NCBI RefSeq assembly: GCF_027912495.1
Contig: NZ_CP115463.1
Coordinates: forward strand, 3,112,501 to 3,176,500
Direction: 5' to 3'
Origin: Caulobacter sp. NIBR1757
GTDB taxonomy: Bacteria; Pseudomonadota; Alphaproteobacteria; Caulobacterales; Caulobacteraceae
Length of the DNA stretch: 64,000 bases
Below, in pieces: positions 9,001-18,571 of the stretch (position 1 is the stretch's first letter; every line of letters starts with the position of its first letter). Under the pieces are notes generated by a model. That model was not told the DNA's origin, ran no database searches, and saw only the letters and a program-made list of their open reading frames with translations. The translations under genes and the position numbers were made by a program.

Positions 9001-10187
9001 ATGCCGGCGGCGCCCGCTTCCAGGCGCAGGCGGAGCATGGTCTCGAGGTCGGCAGCCGGGGTGCGACGAAGATGCTCGGCCCATAGGCCGGCCAGGCGGC
9101 GGCGGGCGGGCGTCTTCAGGCTGGCCAGGACGGCGGCGCGGATGGTGTCGTGGCGGAAGCGCGCCTGGGTGGGGGTCAGCTCGATCAAGCCCTCGGCGGC
9201 GAGGGCGCTGAGGGCCGGCGGGCCGCGCTCGGCCAGGTCGCAGACGGCTTCGAGCGCGGCGCGGGGAGCGGCGTCGCCGTAGACGGCGATGGCGTCGAGC
9301 AGGCAACGCAGGTCGGGCGCCGCGCCAACGACACGGGCGAGGAGCAGCTGGGCGGCGTCCTGGCCCAGAGCAGCGGCTCCGGCGGCGCGGTCGAAGCGCC
9401 AGCCGGTGACCGTGCGCGTGAGGGCGCCGGCCTCGGTCAAGGCGGCAAAGCCCTGGATCAGAGCGAGCGGTGTGACCGGCCCCGGCCAGAGGGCAAGGAC
9501 GGCGGAGGCGGTGACGGCGTCGCCGTCCAGCCGGGCGGCGGCGATGGCATGCAGGGCCTCACGGCTGAGCGGGCCGAGCTCGAGGGTGAGGTCGCCGGCG
9601 GTGGCCGATTCCTCGCCGCTGCGCTCGGTGGCGATTAGGGTGACGCCGGGCAGATCCGGTTCGCGGGCCAGGCGCTCGTAGAGAAAGGCGGCCTGCCCCC
9701 GGGCGCGGCCCCAGTCGTCGAGCACCAGCAGGATGGGCAGGCCGAGGCCGGCCACCCAGCGCAGGAAGCGGATGGCGGCGAAGGCCAGACGCTCGGCGGC
9801 GGCCTCGGCGGTGAGCGGGGCGCCGGACGGAGCCTCGTCATGGCCAAAGGCGGGATCAAGGGCGGCAAGGACCGAGGCGGCAGGGCCCAGCGCCTGGCGC
9901 AGGGAGGCAAAGCCGGCCTCGGGATCGTGCAGCTGTTCGAGAGCCTGATCGAGCAGCTGGCTGAGGGCCTGGCCGGCGGCGCGGACGCCGGCTTCGCCTT
10001 CGGCGTGCTTTCCGAGGGCGACGAGGGCTTCCTGTTCGGCGGCGGCCTGCATGGCTTCGCGGGCCAAGGCGGTCTTGCCGGCCCCGGCCTCGCCGCGCAG
10101 GACGATGAGGCGAACAGCGGGATCGGCCAGGGCGTCCATCAGGCGATGGCGCTCGGCCTCTCGCCCGATATTTAGCGCCTCTAGCAT
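6084..10187 (-). CDS. AAA-ATPase / hybrid histidine kinase / receiver protein
   Basis: A 1367-residue signalling protein. An N-terminal P-loop ATPase module has Walker A GEAGAGKT (32-39) and Walker B LLVLDDWG (about 153-160), resembling STAND/AAA regulators. It is followed by about 650 residues of alanine-rich helical repeats. The phosphoacceptor HELRTP lies near residue 940, then an HATPase domain with N-box and GTGLGLSLS. A receiver domain follows with LLIMDVRMPG (Asp near 1212). The C-terminal 90 residues resemble a decayed HPt domain: AHAAAGVAAQFGL keeps the His but not the usual Lys-Gly. There is no membrane segment, so it senses a cytosolic signal. It overlaps the response regulator gene by 7 bp. 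Confidence 0.88.
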   Translation of the reverse strand: MLEALNIGREAERHRLMDALADPAVRLIVLRGEAGAGKTALAREAMQAAAEQEALVALGKHAEGEAGVRAAGQALSQLLDQALEQLHDPEAGFASLRQALGPAASVLAALDPAFGHDEAPSGAPLTAEAAAERLAFAAIRFLRWVAGLGLPILLVLDDWGRARGQAAFLYERLAREPDLPGVTLIATERSGEESATAGDLTLELGPLSREALHAIAAARLDGDAVTASAVLALWPGPVTPLALIQGFAALTEAGALTRTVTGWRFDRAAGAAALGQDAAQLLLARVVGAAPDLRCLLDAIAVYGDAAPRAALEAVCDLAERGPPALSALAAEGLIELTPTQARFRHDTIRAAVLASLKTPARRRLAGLWAEHLRRTPAADLETMLRLRLEAGAAGISPDWAPLFTAGAAAARTTGASTQARDFAAAALKLEEDAHQASYAAAREAGLAAVQEGDLAAGQELATLMDARADSDAQRLEAAETAVFAARLSGDHARAFQLGRAAVRRFGLFAPEKASLPGILAALVSLRLTPDTAPARRPSQGAAAHRLLNTLGAIAFERDPAIAVVMAARSATHPALRGGPFASALRCMLACLTGDWASASRWGETTFARLDSDEPLRAAAMQLALQFGLGLTIDAPRQMQEATRLQALALAEGDLGVAAYANRDRALASMRMPITLAAHRRVLAECKANAARFQDQATEPLIDALTQMALNLAEGGPEPWRLAGEVFDSPAFEQTCGPDLERVAMACMTFEALLANAFGAWETTLSVWTRMGTRFDSLKHHPVTAIWAFHCGLARARLGLPIRGWETFVVDRCARFNTVSYAHRALALKAETQLRRGKAAAAMTTYEAAVMAAARSGFPMEQGVVAVAARAAALQAGRPDLARRFAAAEQTAWRTLGADAMLGDAPRTSTQAPTTDESSAALAKEDRAGRAKTRLLAGAAHELRTPMQGIQGLLDLAADDPATLDVTRLREAFGSLSAVVDDLTDLGAVEAERVAIVEAGFAPLRLAQTELQLAAADAARRGRALRLETDGDVALAALGDAGRIGQIVRNLLTNALRYGDGETVLRIAASPAELTFEVLDHGPGLTAADQTRLFQPFVRGDASDRAEGTGLGLSLSRRLARRMGGELTGDNRPGGGAVFTLSLPLRRPGASPDAAPPRSFSGPALTILLAEDTELSRDTLTRLLQRQGHSVTAVEDGPAALAAARAAPFDLLIMDVRMPGLDGPQALAQLRGEGIATPALILTASVDEPLARRLAGLDPVRLARKPLTAAQLAHLANFAEIDSLDAVLGEDAPAARARAAAVLRQRAAEVLAWPTTGLAAAREAAHAAAGVAAQFGLTQQEAAFAAAEQATDEAAMASACQALSRFL

Positions 10188-10867
10188 TCGACCGCTTCGA
10201 GGCCGGTGCGATAGCCGAAACCCGGAGCGGTGACGATCAGCCGCTCGCCGCCGGCGGTCTCAGCGGTCTTGCGGCGGATGCGGCTGACCAGGATGTCGAC
10301 GGTGCGCAGGTCGCCGTCGTCGGGTTTACGGCTGATCCGTTCGAACAGGGCCTCGCGGGCCACCACCTTGCCGCCGGCCGCGACCAGCAGGGCGAGGATG
10401 GCGAACTCGCCCCGGGTCAGGGGGATATCGGCGCCGTCGGCGCTGAGCGCGTGGGCTTCCAAGTCCATGCGGAACGGCCCCAGCGCCAGCTTGCGACGCG
10501 GGCTGCGGCGGCGCAGGACGGCCATGACCCGGGCGCAGAGTTCGCCCAGGTGCACCGGCTTGGTGATGTAGTCGTCGCAGCCCAGTTCGAGCGCGGCGAT
10601 ACGGTCCTCCGGCGCGTCACGGCGAGAGACGATGATCAGCCCCAGGTCCGGCGTGTCGGTGAATTCGGCGGCCAGCGACAGGCCGTCGAGGTCGGGCAGG
10701 CCGATGTCGAGCAGCAGGCAGTCGGCGGGTCCCTCGCGCAGCAGATGGCGGCAGGCCTGGGCTCCGCCAGCCGTGCGCACCTGATAGCCGGCCTGCTCCA
10801 GCGCCCGCGCGTACAGATCGCGCAACGGCGCCTCATCCTCGACGACAATCAGACGCTGACGCGACAT
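10181..10867 (-). CDS. OmpR-family response regulator
   Basis: DNA-binding response regulator, 228 residues. The receiver domain has the acidic pair VVEDE, phosphoacceptor LLLDIGLPDLDG and the conserved Lys in YITKPVHL. The winged-helix effector domain follows (LTRGEFAILALL, then RTVDILVSRIRRK and GFGYRTG). It is the first gene of a two-gene unit and its end overlaps the start of the large kinase gene, so the kinase is its likely partner. The start lies just after a GC-rich leader. Targets are unknown. Confidence 0.93.
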   Translation of the reverse strand: MSRQRLIVVEDEAPLRDLYARALEQAGYQVRTAGGAQACRHLLREGPADCLLLDIGLPDLDGLSLAAEFTDTPDLGLIIVSRRDAPEDRIAALELGCDDYITKPVHLGELCARVMAVLRRRSPRRKLALGPFRMDLEAHALSADGADIPLTRGEFAILALLVAAGGKVVAREALFERISRKPDDGDLRTVDILVSRIRRKTAETAGGERLIVTAPGFGYRTGLEAVEC

Positions 10868-10917
10868 GACGCTCCCCCACTGGGGGACAGGGTGGCCGAT
10901 GCGCGGCGCGCGCGCAA

Positions 10918-11148
10918 TCAGTCACAGGGCGCGGCGGTTCCGTCGGAGAGGTCGAGCCGCAGGCACTCGCGCCGGCCGGTCTCGCAGTCGGTGACCATCA
11001 GGGTGACGTCGCCGGAGGCATCCACCGGCGGATGCCAGCGATCGACGAAGGCGAAGGCGGCGTCCTCGACCGTTTCGGCTCGGACGGTGTGTCCGGCGTC
11101 ACGGCCGTCGTCGGCGGTGTGGACCATGAACGGGCGGGTCTCGGACAT
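10918..11148 (-). CDS. Small protein of unknown function
   Basis: A 76-residue acidic protein. It contains AETVEDAAFAFVDRWHPP in the middle and a C-terminal DCETGRRECLRLDLS ending in APCD. A GGAGGC ribosome-binding site precedes the ATG at the right spacing, supporting a real gene. The layout suggests a compact alpha/beta domain of a kind conserved as a domain of unknown function, but the family name is not certain. It is the nearest gene upstream of the response regulator, in the same direction. Confidence 0.65.
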   Translation of the reverse strand: MSETRPFMVHTADDGRDAGHTVRAETVEDAAFAFVDRWHPPVDASGDVTLMVTDCETGRRECLRLDLSDGTAAPCD

Positions 11149-11192
11149 TGTGTTGCCTCCAGCCCCTTCAACGCGCGGCGCGCGGAATGGAT

Positions 11193-11453
11193 TCAGCCCC
11201 GACGACGCGAATGGCCACTGGTCATCGGATCGGGCCGCTTGGGCGGCTTCCAGCCGGCCGGGCGGCGGGGAACCTCGTCGCTGGTTCCCAGGCCCATGGC
11301 CCCGGGTTGCTGCGGCCGCAGATAGGAGGCCTGGCCACTCTCCAGTTCGGTGAGCCGGCTCTGCAGCGCCGCCGCCCGCTCATTGTCGCCAGCCTGAAGG
11401 GCGCGGCCCAGCTGTTCCTGGAAGGTGGCGATAAGATCGAGGCGAGTCGGCAT
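11193..11453 (-). CDS. Small helical protein of unknown function
   Basis: An 86-residue protein when started at ATG 11453. The N-terminal half is a single amphipathic helix (LDLIATFQEQLGRALQAGD and onward). The C-terminal half is Pro/Gly/Arg-rich and probably disordered. The longer upstream frame has arginine/proline-rich, non-protein-like composition and was not used. No clear ribosome-binding site is visible. Existence as a gene is plausible but not certain. Confidence 0.5.
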   Translation of the reverse strand: MPTRLDLIATFQEQLGRALQAGDNERAAALQSRLTELESGQASYLRPQQPGAMGLGTSDEVPRRPAGWKPPKRPDPMTSGHSRRRG

Positions 11454-11741
11454 GGGCGGGAAACGCGCGGCTCCGCATTCGGGTCCGGCCGATCCGAACG
11501 ATATACCGCAAATGGGGATTGGCTTGGCCGTACCGGCGAGTAGCTTCCCTTCACCACGGCGACGGCGAACCAGCCGTGACGGGTGTGGCCGCGCATTGCC
11601 GCGGCGCCGGCAAACGGTGCGTTCGGGGGAACGGGCCACGGCGCCGGCGCGGCCACGCTCCGAGCCGCCTGCCGCTGGGTCACGGTCGACGCCCTTCTCT
11701 CCCTGTGCTTACAGCATCTCCAACATTTCAGGAGACGCGCC

Positions 11742-12524
<783 letters not shown>

Positions 12525-15500
12525 CTACTCCTCGGCCGGCGTCTTCGCCGGCCTCGGCCCGACCCTGAACTTGCCGATCATCCGGGGCCCGGCTTCCTTG
12601 GCGCCGGCCAGGTCGATCTCCAGGCGTTCGACCGTCTGGTCCGGCCGGCCGTAACTTCTGAACAGCAGGGCGCGGACGGTGGTCGAGCCGTTGGGATCGA
12701 TCGTGTCGGGCCGGTAGACGTGGACGCGGATCTCGTACTGGCCGTTGGGCGACTTGCGCAGCAGGTATTCCTCAGGCCCGAAGCCGGCGGTCATATCGTC
12801 GGACATGCGGCCGCCGATGGCCGTCTTGGGGAAGCTGTACTTGGCCGTCTCGCCGCTGGGTTCACCGACCCACAGGTCCATGTCCGAGGCGTCGGTGTTC
12901 CACTCCAGCACAACGCGGATATCGACGTCGAGCAAAGCGACAAGGCGCGGATCGAGCGGGCTCTTGCCGCCGACGGCCTTGAGTTTGGGGACCAGGGCGT
13001 TGGCCTCCATCAACGAGATGATCTCGATGCCGTTGTAGGCCTCGCTCCAGGGCGTGGTGATGACCTTGTTCAACAAGCCGGCCGCTTGCTCATAGCGGGC
13101 CCGGCGCAGCTGGGGCGAGACGCCGGGCTGGTCGGCGGCGGCGATGAGGGCCAGGGCCAGGTTGCGGTGCGGCTGGGGCCGGTCCGGCTCCATCCAGGCG
13201 ATGCGGTCGTAGAGCCACAGGCCCCGGGCGGTGTCGCCATAGCGCATCATCCGGTCGGCGACGATGATCAGGGTGGCGGTGTTGGCCTGCGGCATGTCGA
13301 GGGCGCTGAGCGCCATCTGGATGGCCTCGGCCTTGCGGTCATTGCGGAACAGCCACTCAGCGACGTCGAGATAGAAGGCCGGCAGATCGCCGTGTTTGGC
13401 CTGTTGTTCGGCGAAGACGGTGTCGAAGTCGGCGCCCTTGGCGTCGAGCGCCTGCAGGTAGGGCCGGTCGGGGTTCCAGGCGGCCACCTCGACGGTGATC
13501 ACCTTGCGGTCAGGCTCGCCGGAAGGGGGACGAGGCCGGCTCATAGCGGCGGGAACTCGTCCACCGGTGACGCCGCCGGGCGAATCCTGGATCGACTCCT
13601 CCCGGCGCGCGCTGGTGATCACCATCTCGCCCACACTGCCGTCATCGTCGGAACCCGCGATGGGCGGAGGGGGTGGCGCGGGGGGAGGAGGCGCCGGCGG
13701 CGGCGGCGGCGGCGGCGGGGCCTCGAGCGCCGCGGACTCCGCGGAGGCCGGCCCATCGGCATCATCGCGACGCCTGGCCTTGACCTTGACGGGCTTGTGC
13801 TCGGCCTTCCACCAGACCTTCTGGGCGTCCCACATGGCGATCACCTGATCCAGCCGCGCGTCCTGCCTGCGCTGCTCCATGGCGGCCTTGCCCTCTGTCA
13901 TCGAGCGGTACTGGGCCAACTGCTCCTTGCCCAGCGACTCCGGCGGATCGATGCCGGCCTGGGCATAGTCGTTGATCGTCTCCAGAACGATGAAGGCGGC
14001 GGCCGGGGTGGCGACGCTGTAGCGGCGGGCCAGGGCGATCAGCCTGTCCTGGTCGGGCTTGTCGTTGAGGTCGGCGTCGGCGACGGCGCGGGCGCCCCAG
14101 AAGGCGCCGGCCGCGTCGTGATCGGCGATGCCGCCCACGCTCCGCTGGTAACGGCGCGCCTCGCCGCCGCGCAGCTTGACAACCACCTCGCCCGGCTGGG
14201 CCAGACCGACGATGCGGAAGGCGCCACCCTCGTCGCGCAGGACCACGGCTTCGAGCGGCTCGCCCGAGGCGTCGGTGATATCCTCGACGACGCGGCGCAG
14301 GCTGGACAGGCGCCCCACCGCCACGGCCGGATCGGCGCCGGCGAGGTCGATGTGGAAGCCGTCCGAGCGGCGGGCCAGGGCCGACAGGCGGGCCGGATCG
14401 GCGTCCGGCGCGGTGGAGACGGTCACCAGGGTGCAGCGCAGCCGCTGGGCCTTCCAGGCGTCCAGGGTGATGCGGCCGTCGGTGAACAGCAGGCAGACGT
14501 CGGCGGCCGGCTCGGCCCGTTCCAGCACCCCGGCCAGCGAGGTGGCGCCGTTGTAGCGGACGGCCTTCAGGGCGGTCTCGACCTCGGCGGCCGAGGTGAA
14601 GCCGCGGCGGACCGGGGCGTCACTGGCAAAGGTGACCAGTTCGATGTTGGCCGGTTTGGCCTCTGACAGATAGCGGGTCAGGAAAGCCGTCTCGCGGGTC
14701 AGGTCGTCGTCGCGGCGCGACAGCGAGCGGTCCCAGTAGACACGGACGCTGCGCGGCGGCTCGGAAGCCTTGGGGGCCGGCGCGGTATCGACGATGTCGA
14801 AGAGGTCGTCGCCCGAGCTGTGGTGGGTGACGGTCATCGCCTGTTCGGGCAGGGCGTCGGCAATGGTCAGGGCGCCGTCCAGGGCCACAGCCTTCCAGGT
14901 CGTGGCGAAGGTCATCCGGCCTTCCTTGCTGACCCCGATGTTGACGACCTTGCTGTCCGGGAAGGTCACCTTCGGCGGCGACACGCCGCGCGCGGTCACC
15001 TCGATCTTGCCCTCGCCCAGGGGCTGGCCGGTGACCAGCGGCAGGACATAGGGCCGGTCGGCCGACAGCGGGGTCGCGAACGTCAGCTGGATGGTGCGGC
15101 CGGACCCCGGGAAGATCGGATAGACGTGGGTGCGGAAGGCGTTGTTGCGGGTGACCTGGGCGATGCCGGGATCGACCCGGCGGCGGACGGTCGCCTCATA
15201 GGCCTGCTCGGCCTTGCGCTGGCCGACCAGCACCCCGGGGCGCATCTGGCCGTTCACGTCGAGGGCGTAGCCGGTAATCAGCGATCCGGCCGGCAGGTCG
15301 AGGGTGAAGTCGCCTTCCAGCGGGATCGAGCCGGGGTTGGCGAAGGTGGCCGTAACAGTTGTTACGGCAGCGGCGCCGACGATCTCGACGCTGATGTCCA
15401 TGCGGGCGATGCGCAGGTCGGCGTTGTCGCCTTTGACACCAAGCTTCTCGGCGGAAAGCTGGGGATTCAACGCCTTGGCCGCATCGGCGGCGGGAGCCGC

Positions 15501-15563
15501 ATTGCCGATGCCGAACGCCAGAACCAGCCCCGCCAGTCCCAGCCAACCCTTACGCCAAGCCAT
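12525..15563 (-). CDS. VIT / von Willebrand A domain exported protein
   Basis: A 1012-residue exported protein. It has an N-terminal signal peptide ending near AAPAADA, a VIT domain (about 40-200, with FANPGSIPLEGDF), and a VWA-like domain (about 280-430) beginning near VRVYWDRSLSRRDDD. A linker near residues 600-640 has runs of proline, then EMVITSARREESIQDSP, which looks like a TonB box. A TPR-like helical stretch follows, and the C-terminus has a DUF2135-type segment (VVLEWNTDASDMDLWVGEP). The start at ATG 15563 is preferred because a GGGGGG ribosome-binding site precedes it and the signal peptide then begins correctly. Probable adhesion or envelope role; function unproven. Confidence 0.85.
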   Translation of the reverse strand: MAWRKGWLGLAGLVLAFGIGNAAPAADAAKALNPQLSAEKLGVKGDNADLRIARMDISVEIVGAAAVTTVTATFANPGSIPLEGDFTLDLPAGSLITGYALDVNGQMRPGVLVGQRKAEQAYEATVRRRVDPGIAQVTRNNAFRTHVYPIFPGSGRTIQLTFATPLSADRPYVLPLVTGQPLGEGKIEVTARGVSPPKVTFPDSKVVNIGVSKEGRMTFATTWKAVALDGALTIADALPEQAMTVTHHSSGDDLFDIVDTAPAPKASEPPRSVRVYWDRSLSRRDDDLTRETAFLTRYLSEAKPANIELVTFASDAPVRRGFTSAAEVETALKAVRYNGATSLAGVLERAEPAADVCLLFTDGRITLDAWKAQRLRCTLVTVSTAPDADPARLSALARRSDGFHIDLAGADPAVAVGRLSSLRRVVEDITDASGEPLEAVVLRDEGGAFRIVGLAQPGEVVVKLRGGEARRYQRSVGGIADHDAAGAFWGARAVADADLNDKPDQDRLIALARRYSVATPAAAFIVLETINDYAQAGIDPPESLGKEQLAQYRSMTEGKAAMEQRRQDARLDQVIAMWDAQKVWWKAEHKPVKVKARRRDDADGPASAESAALEAPPPPPPPPAPPPPAPPPPPIAGSDDDGSVGEMVITSARREESIQDSPGGVTGGRVPAAMSRPRPPSGEPDRKVITVEVAAWNPDRPYLQALDAKGADFDTVFAEQQAKHGDLPAFYLDVAEWLFRNDRKAEAIQMALSALDMPQANTATLIIVADRMMRYGDTARGLWLYDRIAWMEPDRPQPHRNLALALIAAADQPGVSPQLRRARYEQAAGLLNKVITTPWSEAYNGIEIISLMEANALVPKLKAVGGKSPLDPRLVALLDVDIRVVLEWNTDASDMDLWVGEPSGETAKYSFPKTAIGGRMSDDMTAGFGPEEYLLRKSPNGQYEIRVHVYRPDTIDPNGSTTVRALLFRSYGRPDQTVERLEIDLAGAKEAGPRMIGKFRVGPRPAKTPAEE

Positions 15564-15630
15564 GACACCCCCCTGCACTGTTAGCCCGAGGGTGGGTGTT
15601 TTACAGACGTGCGTCAAGCCAAAGCGGCAG

Positions 15631-16200
15631 TTAGTCCTTGGCGCGCTCGTAGTAGCTGCCGTCTTCGAGCAGGACGACGACGCGGGTGCCGGTGGCGATG
15701 TAGGGCGGGATCATGATCCGGGCGCCGTTGTTGAGGATGGCCGGCTTGTAGGAGGACGAGGCCGTCTGGCCCTTCATGGCCGGCTCGGTCTCGACGATCT
15801 CGTAGGTGGCGCGGGCCGGCAGTTCGATAGCCAGGGGGTTGCCTTCGTGCAGCGACAGGAAGACGGGCATGCCTTCGGCCAGCCAGACACCCTTGTCGCC
15901 GACGGTTTCCGGCGAGACCACGTACTGGTCGAAGGTCTCGGGGTTCATGAAGTGGTAGCCCTCGCCGTCCTGGTACAGGAAGGTGTGCTCGCGTTCGTCG
16001 ACGAAGGCGCGCTCGACCTGCTCGGTCGTGCGGTAGCGTTCGGAGACCTTCACGCCGTCGGTGATGCGGCGCATGTCGAGCTGGGTGACCGGGGTGCCCT
16101 TGCCGGGGTGGATGTTCTCCACCTGCAGGACGACGTAGAGCTTGCCGTCGACATCGACGACCGAACCTTTGCGCAGCGAGCTGGCGGCAACCTTGGGCAT
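15631..16200 (-). CDS. efp: Elongation factor P
   Basis: Translation factor that relieves ribosome stalling at polyproline. It has 189 residues and three beta-barrel domains. Lys34 in HPGKGTP is the residue that EpmA beta-lysylates in bacteria that use this route. The ATG at 16200 has AAGAGGA upstream. It is divergent from epmA, and the 130 bp between them must hold both promoters. Several neighbours are proline-rich (for example the VIT/VWA protein), a plausible client set, although that is inference. Confidence 0.97.
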   Translation of the reverse strand: MPKVAASSLRKGSVVDVDGKLYVVLQVENIHPGKGTPVTQLDMRRITDGVKVSERYRTTEQVERAFVDEREHTFLYQDGEGYHFMNPETFDQYVVSPETVGDKGVWLAEGMPVFLSLHEGNPLAIELPARATYEIVETEPAMKGQTASSSYKPAILNNGARIMIPPYIATGTRVVVLLEDGSYYERAKD

Positions 16201-16330
16201 GCTATCCTCTTGGGCGGGAACAGAGCCGCCCTTCAGAAAAGGGACTGAGGCTCGATTCCGTTGAAACCTGTTGGGGCCGCTCTCTATAGGGTCCCGAGCG
16301 AATCCGCCAGCCTTGGGCAGGAGCCACCCG

Positions 16331-17371
16331 ATGACCCTCCCCTCCCCCTGGTGGGACAAGGACCGCCACGCCGACCGCCGGCCCTTCTTGATCGCCCGTA
16401 ACCGGATCACCGCCGCCGTGCGCGGATGGTTCGGCGCGCGGGACTTCACCGAGGTGGAGGCGGCGGCGCTGAACGTCTCCCCGGGCAATGAGGCACACCT
16501 GCACGGGTTCGCGACGGAGGCCATCACAACAGGGGGCGAGCGGACGAGGCTGTACCTGCACACCTCGCCGGAGTTCGCGGCCAAGAAACTGCTGGCGGCG
16601 GGGGAGACGCGGATCTTCGACCTGGCCCGGGTGTGGCGCAATCGCGAGCGGGGGCCGCTGCACAGTCCCGAGTTCACGATGCTGGAGTGGTATCGGACGG
16701 GCGAGCCTTACGAGCAGTTGATGGAGGATTGCGCCGGGTTGCTGAAGCTGGCAGCGGAGACGGCGGGGACAAAGGCGTTCTCGTTCCGAGGTTTGCAGGT
16801 GGATCCGTTCGCGGAGCCTGAGCGGGTGACGGTGGCGGAGGCGCTGGCTCGGTTCGCGGGAGTCGACCTGCTGAGCACGGTGGAGGCCGGCGGCGGGACG
16901 GACCGGGACGGGCTGGCGGCGCAGGCGACGGCGGCCGGGGTGCGGGTGGCGGACGATGATACCTGGGCCGATGTGTTCAGCCGGCTCCTGGTCGAGAAGG
17001 TCGAGCCGAGGCTGGGCGTCGGGCGGGCGACGATCCTCTGCGAATACCCCATCAGCGAGGCGGCGCTGGCCCGGCCGAAGGCGGGCGATCCCCGGGTGGC
17101 GGAGCGGTTCGAGCTCTATGCCTGCGGGGTGGAGCTGGCCAATGCGTTCGGGGAGCTGACCGACCCGGCCGAGCAGCGGCGGCGGTTCGAGATCGAGATG
17201 GACGAGAAGGCGCGGGTCTATGGCGAGCGTTATCCGATCGATGAGGAGCTGCACCTCGCGCTGGCCGTGATGCCGGAGGCCTGCGGCTCGGCGCTGGGGT
17301 TTGACCGGCTGGTCATGCTGGCGACAGGGGCGAGCCGGATCGAGCAGGTGCAGTGGACGCCGGTTCCGTGA
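16331..17371 (+). CDS. epmA: EF-P--(R)-beta-lysine ligase EpmA (GenX/PoxA)
   Basis: Class II lysyl-tRNA synthetase paralogue that attaches (R)-beta-lysine to EF-P Lys34. It consists only of the catalytic domain, without the anticodon-binding domain, 346 residues. Motif 2 reads [21 protein letters not shown] and motif 3 reads [12 protein letters not shown]. Start ATG 16331 is at the beginning of the conserved PSPWW-containing N-terminus. It is divergent from efp and upstream of epmB on the same strand, so modification enzymes and substrate are together. Confidence 0.95.
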   Translation: MTLPSPWWDKDRHADRRPFLIARNRITAAVRGWFGARDFTEVEAAALNVSPGNEAHLHGFATEAITTGGERTRLYLHTSPEFAAKKLLAAGETRIFDLARVWRNRERGPLHSPEFTMLEWYRTGEPYEQLMEDCAGLLKLAAETAGTKAFSFRGLQVDPFAEPERVTVAEALARFAGVDLLSTVEAGGGTDRDGLAAQATAAGVRVADDDTWADVFSRLLVEKVEPRLGVGRATILCEYPISEAALARPKAGDPRVAERFELYACGVELANAFGELTDPAEQRRRFEIEMDEKARVYGERYPIDEELHLALAVMPEACGSALGFDRLVMLATGASRIEQVQWTPVP

Positions 17372-17384
17372 GAGTCTCAAAACC

Positions 17385-17511
17385 CTGTCATCCTCCGGGC
17401 GCCCGCAGGGCGAACCGGGGGACCCAACGCTCCGCGTGAAGATTGCCGGGAGTCTTTCCGGACCAACCATGGGTCCCCCGGTTGCCGCTGCGCGGCCCCG
17501 GAGGATGACAG
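17385..17511. repeat. Intergenic inverted repeat, family A copy 1
   Basis: Imperfect palindrome of 127 bp filling the epmA-epmB gap. Left arm begins CTGTCATCCTCCGGG; right arm ends CCCCGGAGGATGACAG. Each arm has an inner hairpin with GCA loop: GCCC-GCA-GGGC in the left arm and GCCGC-GCA-GCGGC in the complement of the right arm. Stem bases differ but pairing is kept. The inner arms also share ACCGGGGGACCCA. A second copy is at 42691. Confidence 0.85.
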
Positions 17512-17530
17512 AGGGGGGAATGGGCGCCAT

Positions 17531-18571
17531 ATGGCGCGCGTGACCCGCACCCTCCGCACCCTGGATGACCTGGCCGACGCCGGCCTGATCGCGCCTGAGC
17601 GGCTGCCTACCCTGGCGGCGGTGGCGGCGCGGTATGCGGTGGCGGTGACGCCGGGGATGGCCGAGCTGATCGATCCGGCCGAACCAGCCGATCCGATCGC
17701 CGCCCAGTTCCTGCCGCGCGAGGACGAACTGACGACGGACCCGCTGGAGCGGGCCGACCCCATCGGGGACGAGGCGCATTCGCCGGTGCATGGCCTGGTG
17801 CATCGCTATCCCGACCGGGTGCTGCTGAAGCTGACCCATACCTGCGCCGTCTACTGCCGGTTCTGCTTCCGGCGCGAGATGGTCGGGCCGGAGGGGCATG
17901 GCAACATGAGCCCCGCCCAGATGGATGAGGCGATGGCCTATATCGCCGCGCGGCCGGACATCTGGGAGGTCATCGTCACCGGCGGTGATCCGCTGGTGCT
18001 GTCGCCGCGCCGGCTGCGCGAGACGATGGACCGATTGAGCGCCATTCCGCATGTGAAGATCGTCCGTTTCCACACCCGTATTCCCGTCGTCGATCCGGCG
18101 GCGGTGACCGATGAGCTGGTCGCCGCCCTGCGCGCGCCGGGAAAGACGACGTGGGTCGCCCTGCACGCCAACCATCCCCGCGAGATGACGCCGGCGGCAC
18201 GGGCCGCCTGCGCCCGGCTGGTGGATGGCGGCGTCGCCATGGTCAGCCAGACGGTGCTGCTCAAGGGCGTCAACGACGATCCCGAGACCCTGGGCGCCCT
18301 GATGCGGTCCTTCGTCGAGACGCGGATCAAGCCCTATTACCTGCACCAGATGGACCTGGCCCCCGGCACCGGCCACCTGCGCACCAGCGTCGCGGAGGGC
18401 CAGGCTGTGATGCGGGCCCTGCGCGGGGCTTTCAGCGGGCTGTGCCAGCCGACCTACATCCTCGACATCCCCGACGGGCACGGCAAGGTGCCCATCGGGC
18501 CGGGGTATCTCGACAAGGGCGTTGTCGAGGACCCTAGCGGGCGGACGCGGGCTTATCCGCCGAAGGATTAG
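17531..18571 (+). CDS. epmB: EF-P beta-lysylation protein EpmB (lysine 2,3-aminomutase family)
   Basis: Radical-SAM, PLP-dependent enzyme that converts (S)-alpha-lysine to (R)-beta-lysine for EpmA. It has 346 residues. The cluster motif CAVYCRFCF (CxxxCxxC) lies about one third in, followed by VIVTGGDPLVLS. The PLP-lysine segment near the C-terminus is in YILDIPDGHGKVP. It sits 159 bp after epmA with a palindromic element between. Its last 38 bp overlap the convergent M48 protease gene. EpmC (hydroxylase) was not seen in this window. Confidence 0.94.
   Translation: MARVTRTLRTLDDLADAGLIAPERLPTLAAVAARYAVAVTPGMAELIDPAEPADPIAAQFLPREDELTTDPLERADPIGDEAHSPVHGLVHRYPDRVLLKLTHTCAVYCRFCFRREMVGPEGHGNMSPAQMDEAMAYIAARPDIWEVIVTGGDPLVLSPRRLRETMDRLSAIPHVKIVRFHTRIPVVDPAAVTDELVAALRAPGKTTWVALHANHPREMTPAARAACARLVDGGVAMVSQTVLLKGVNDDPETLGALMRSFVETRIKPYYLHQMDLAPGTGHLRTSVAEGQAVMRALRGAFSGLCQPTYILDIPDGHGKVPIGPGYLDKGVVEDPSGRTRAYPPKD

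Noticed and set aside
6210..9086. Very long plus-strand open frame (958 codons) opposite the giant kinase gene
   Set aside because: Glycine-rich, non-protein-like composition; it is the antisense shadow of a high-GC gene with clear kinase and receiver motifs on the minus strand.
16202..18481. Long minus-strand open frame opposite epmA and epmB
   Set aside because: Low-complexity His/Arg/Pro-rich translation and two well-supported enzymes on the plus strand.
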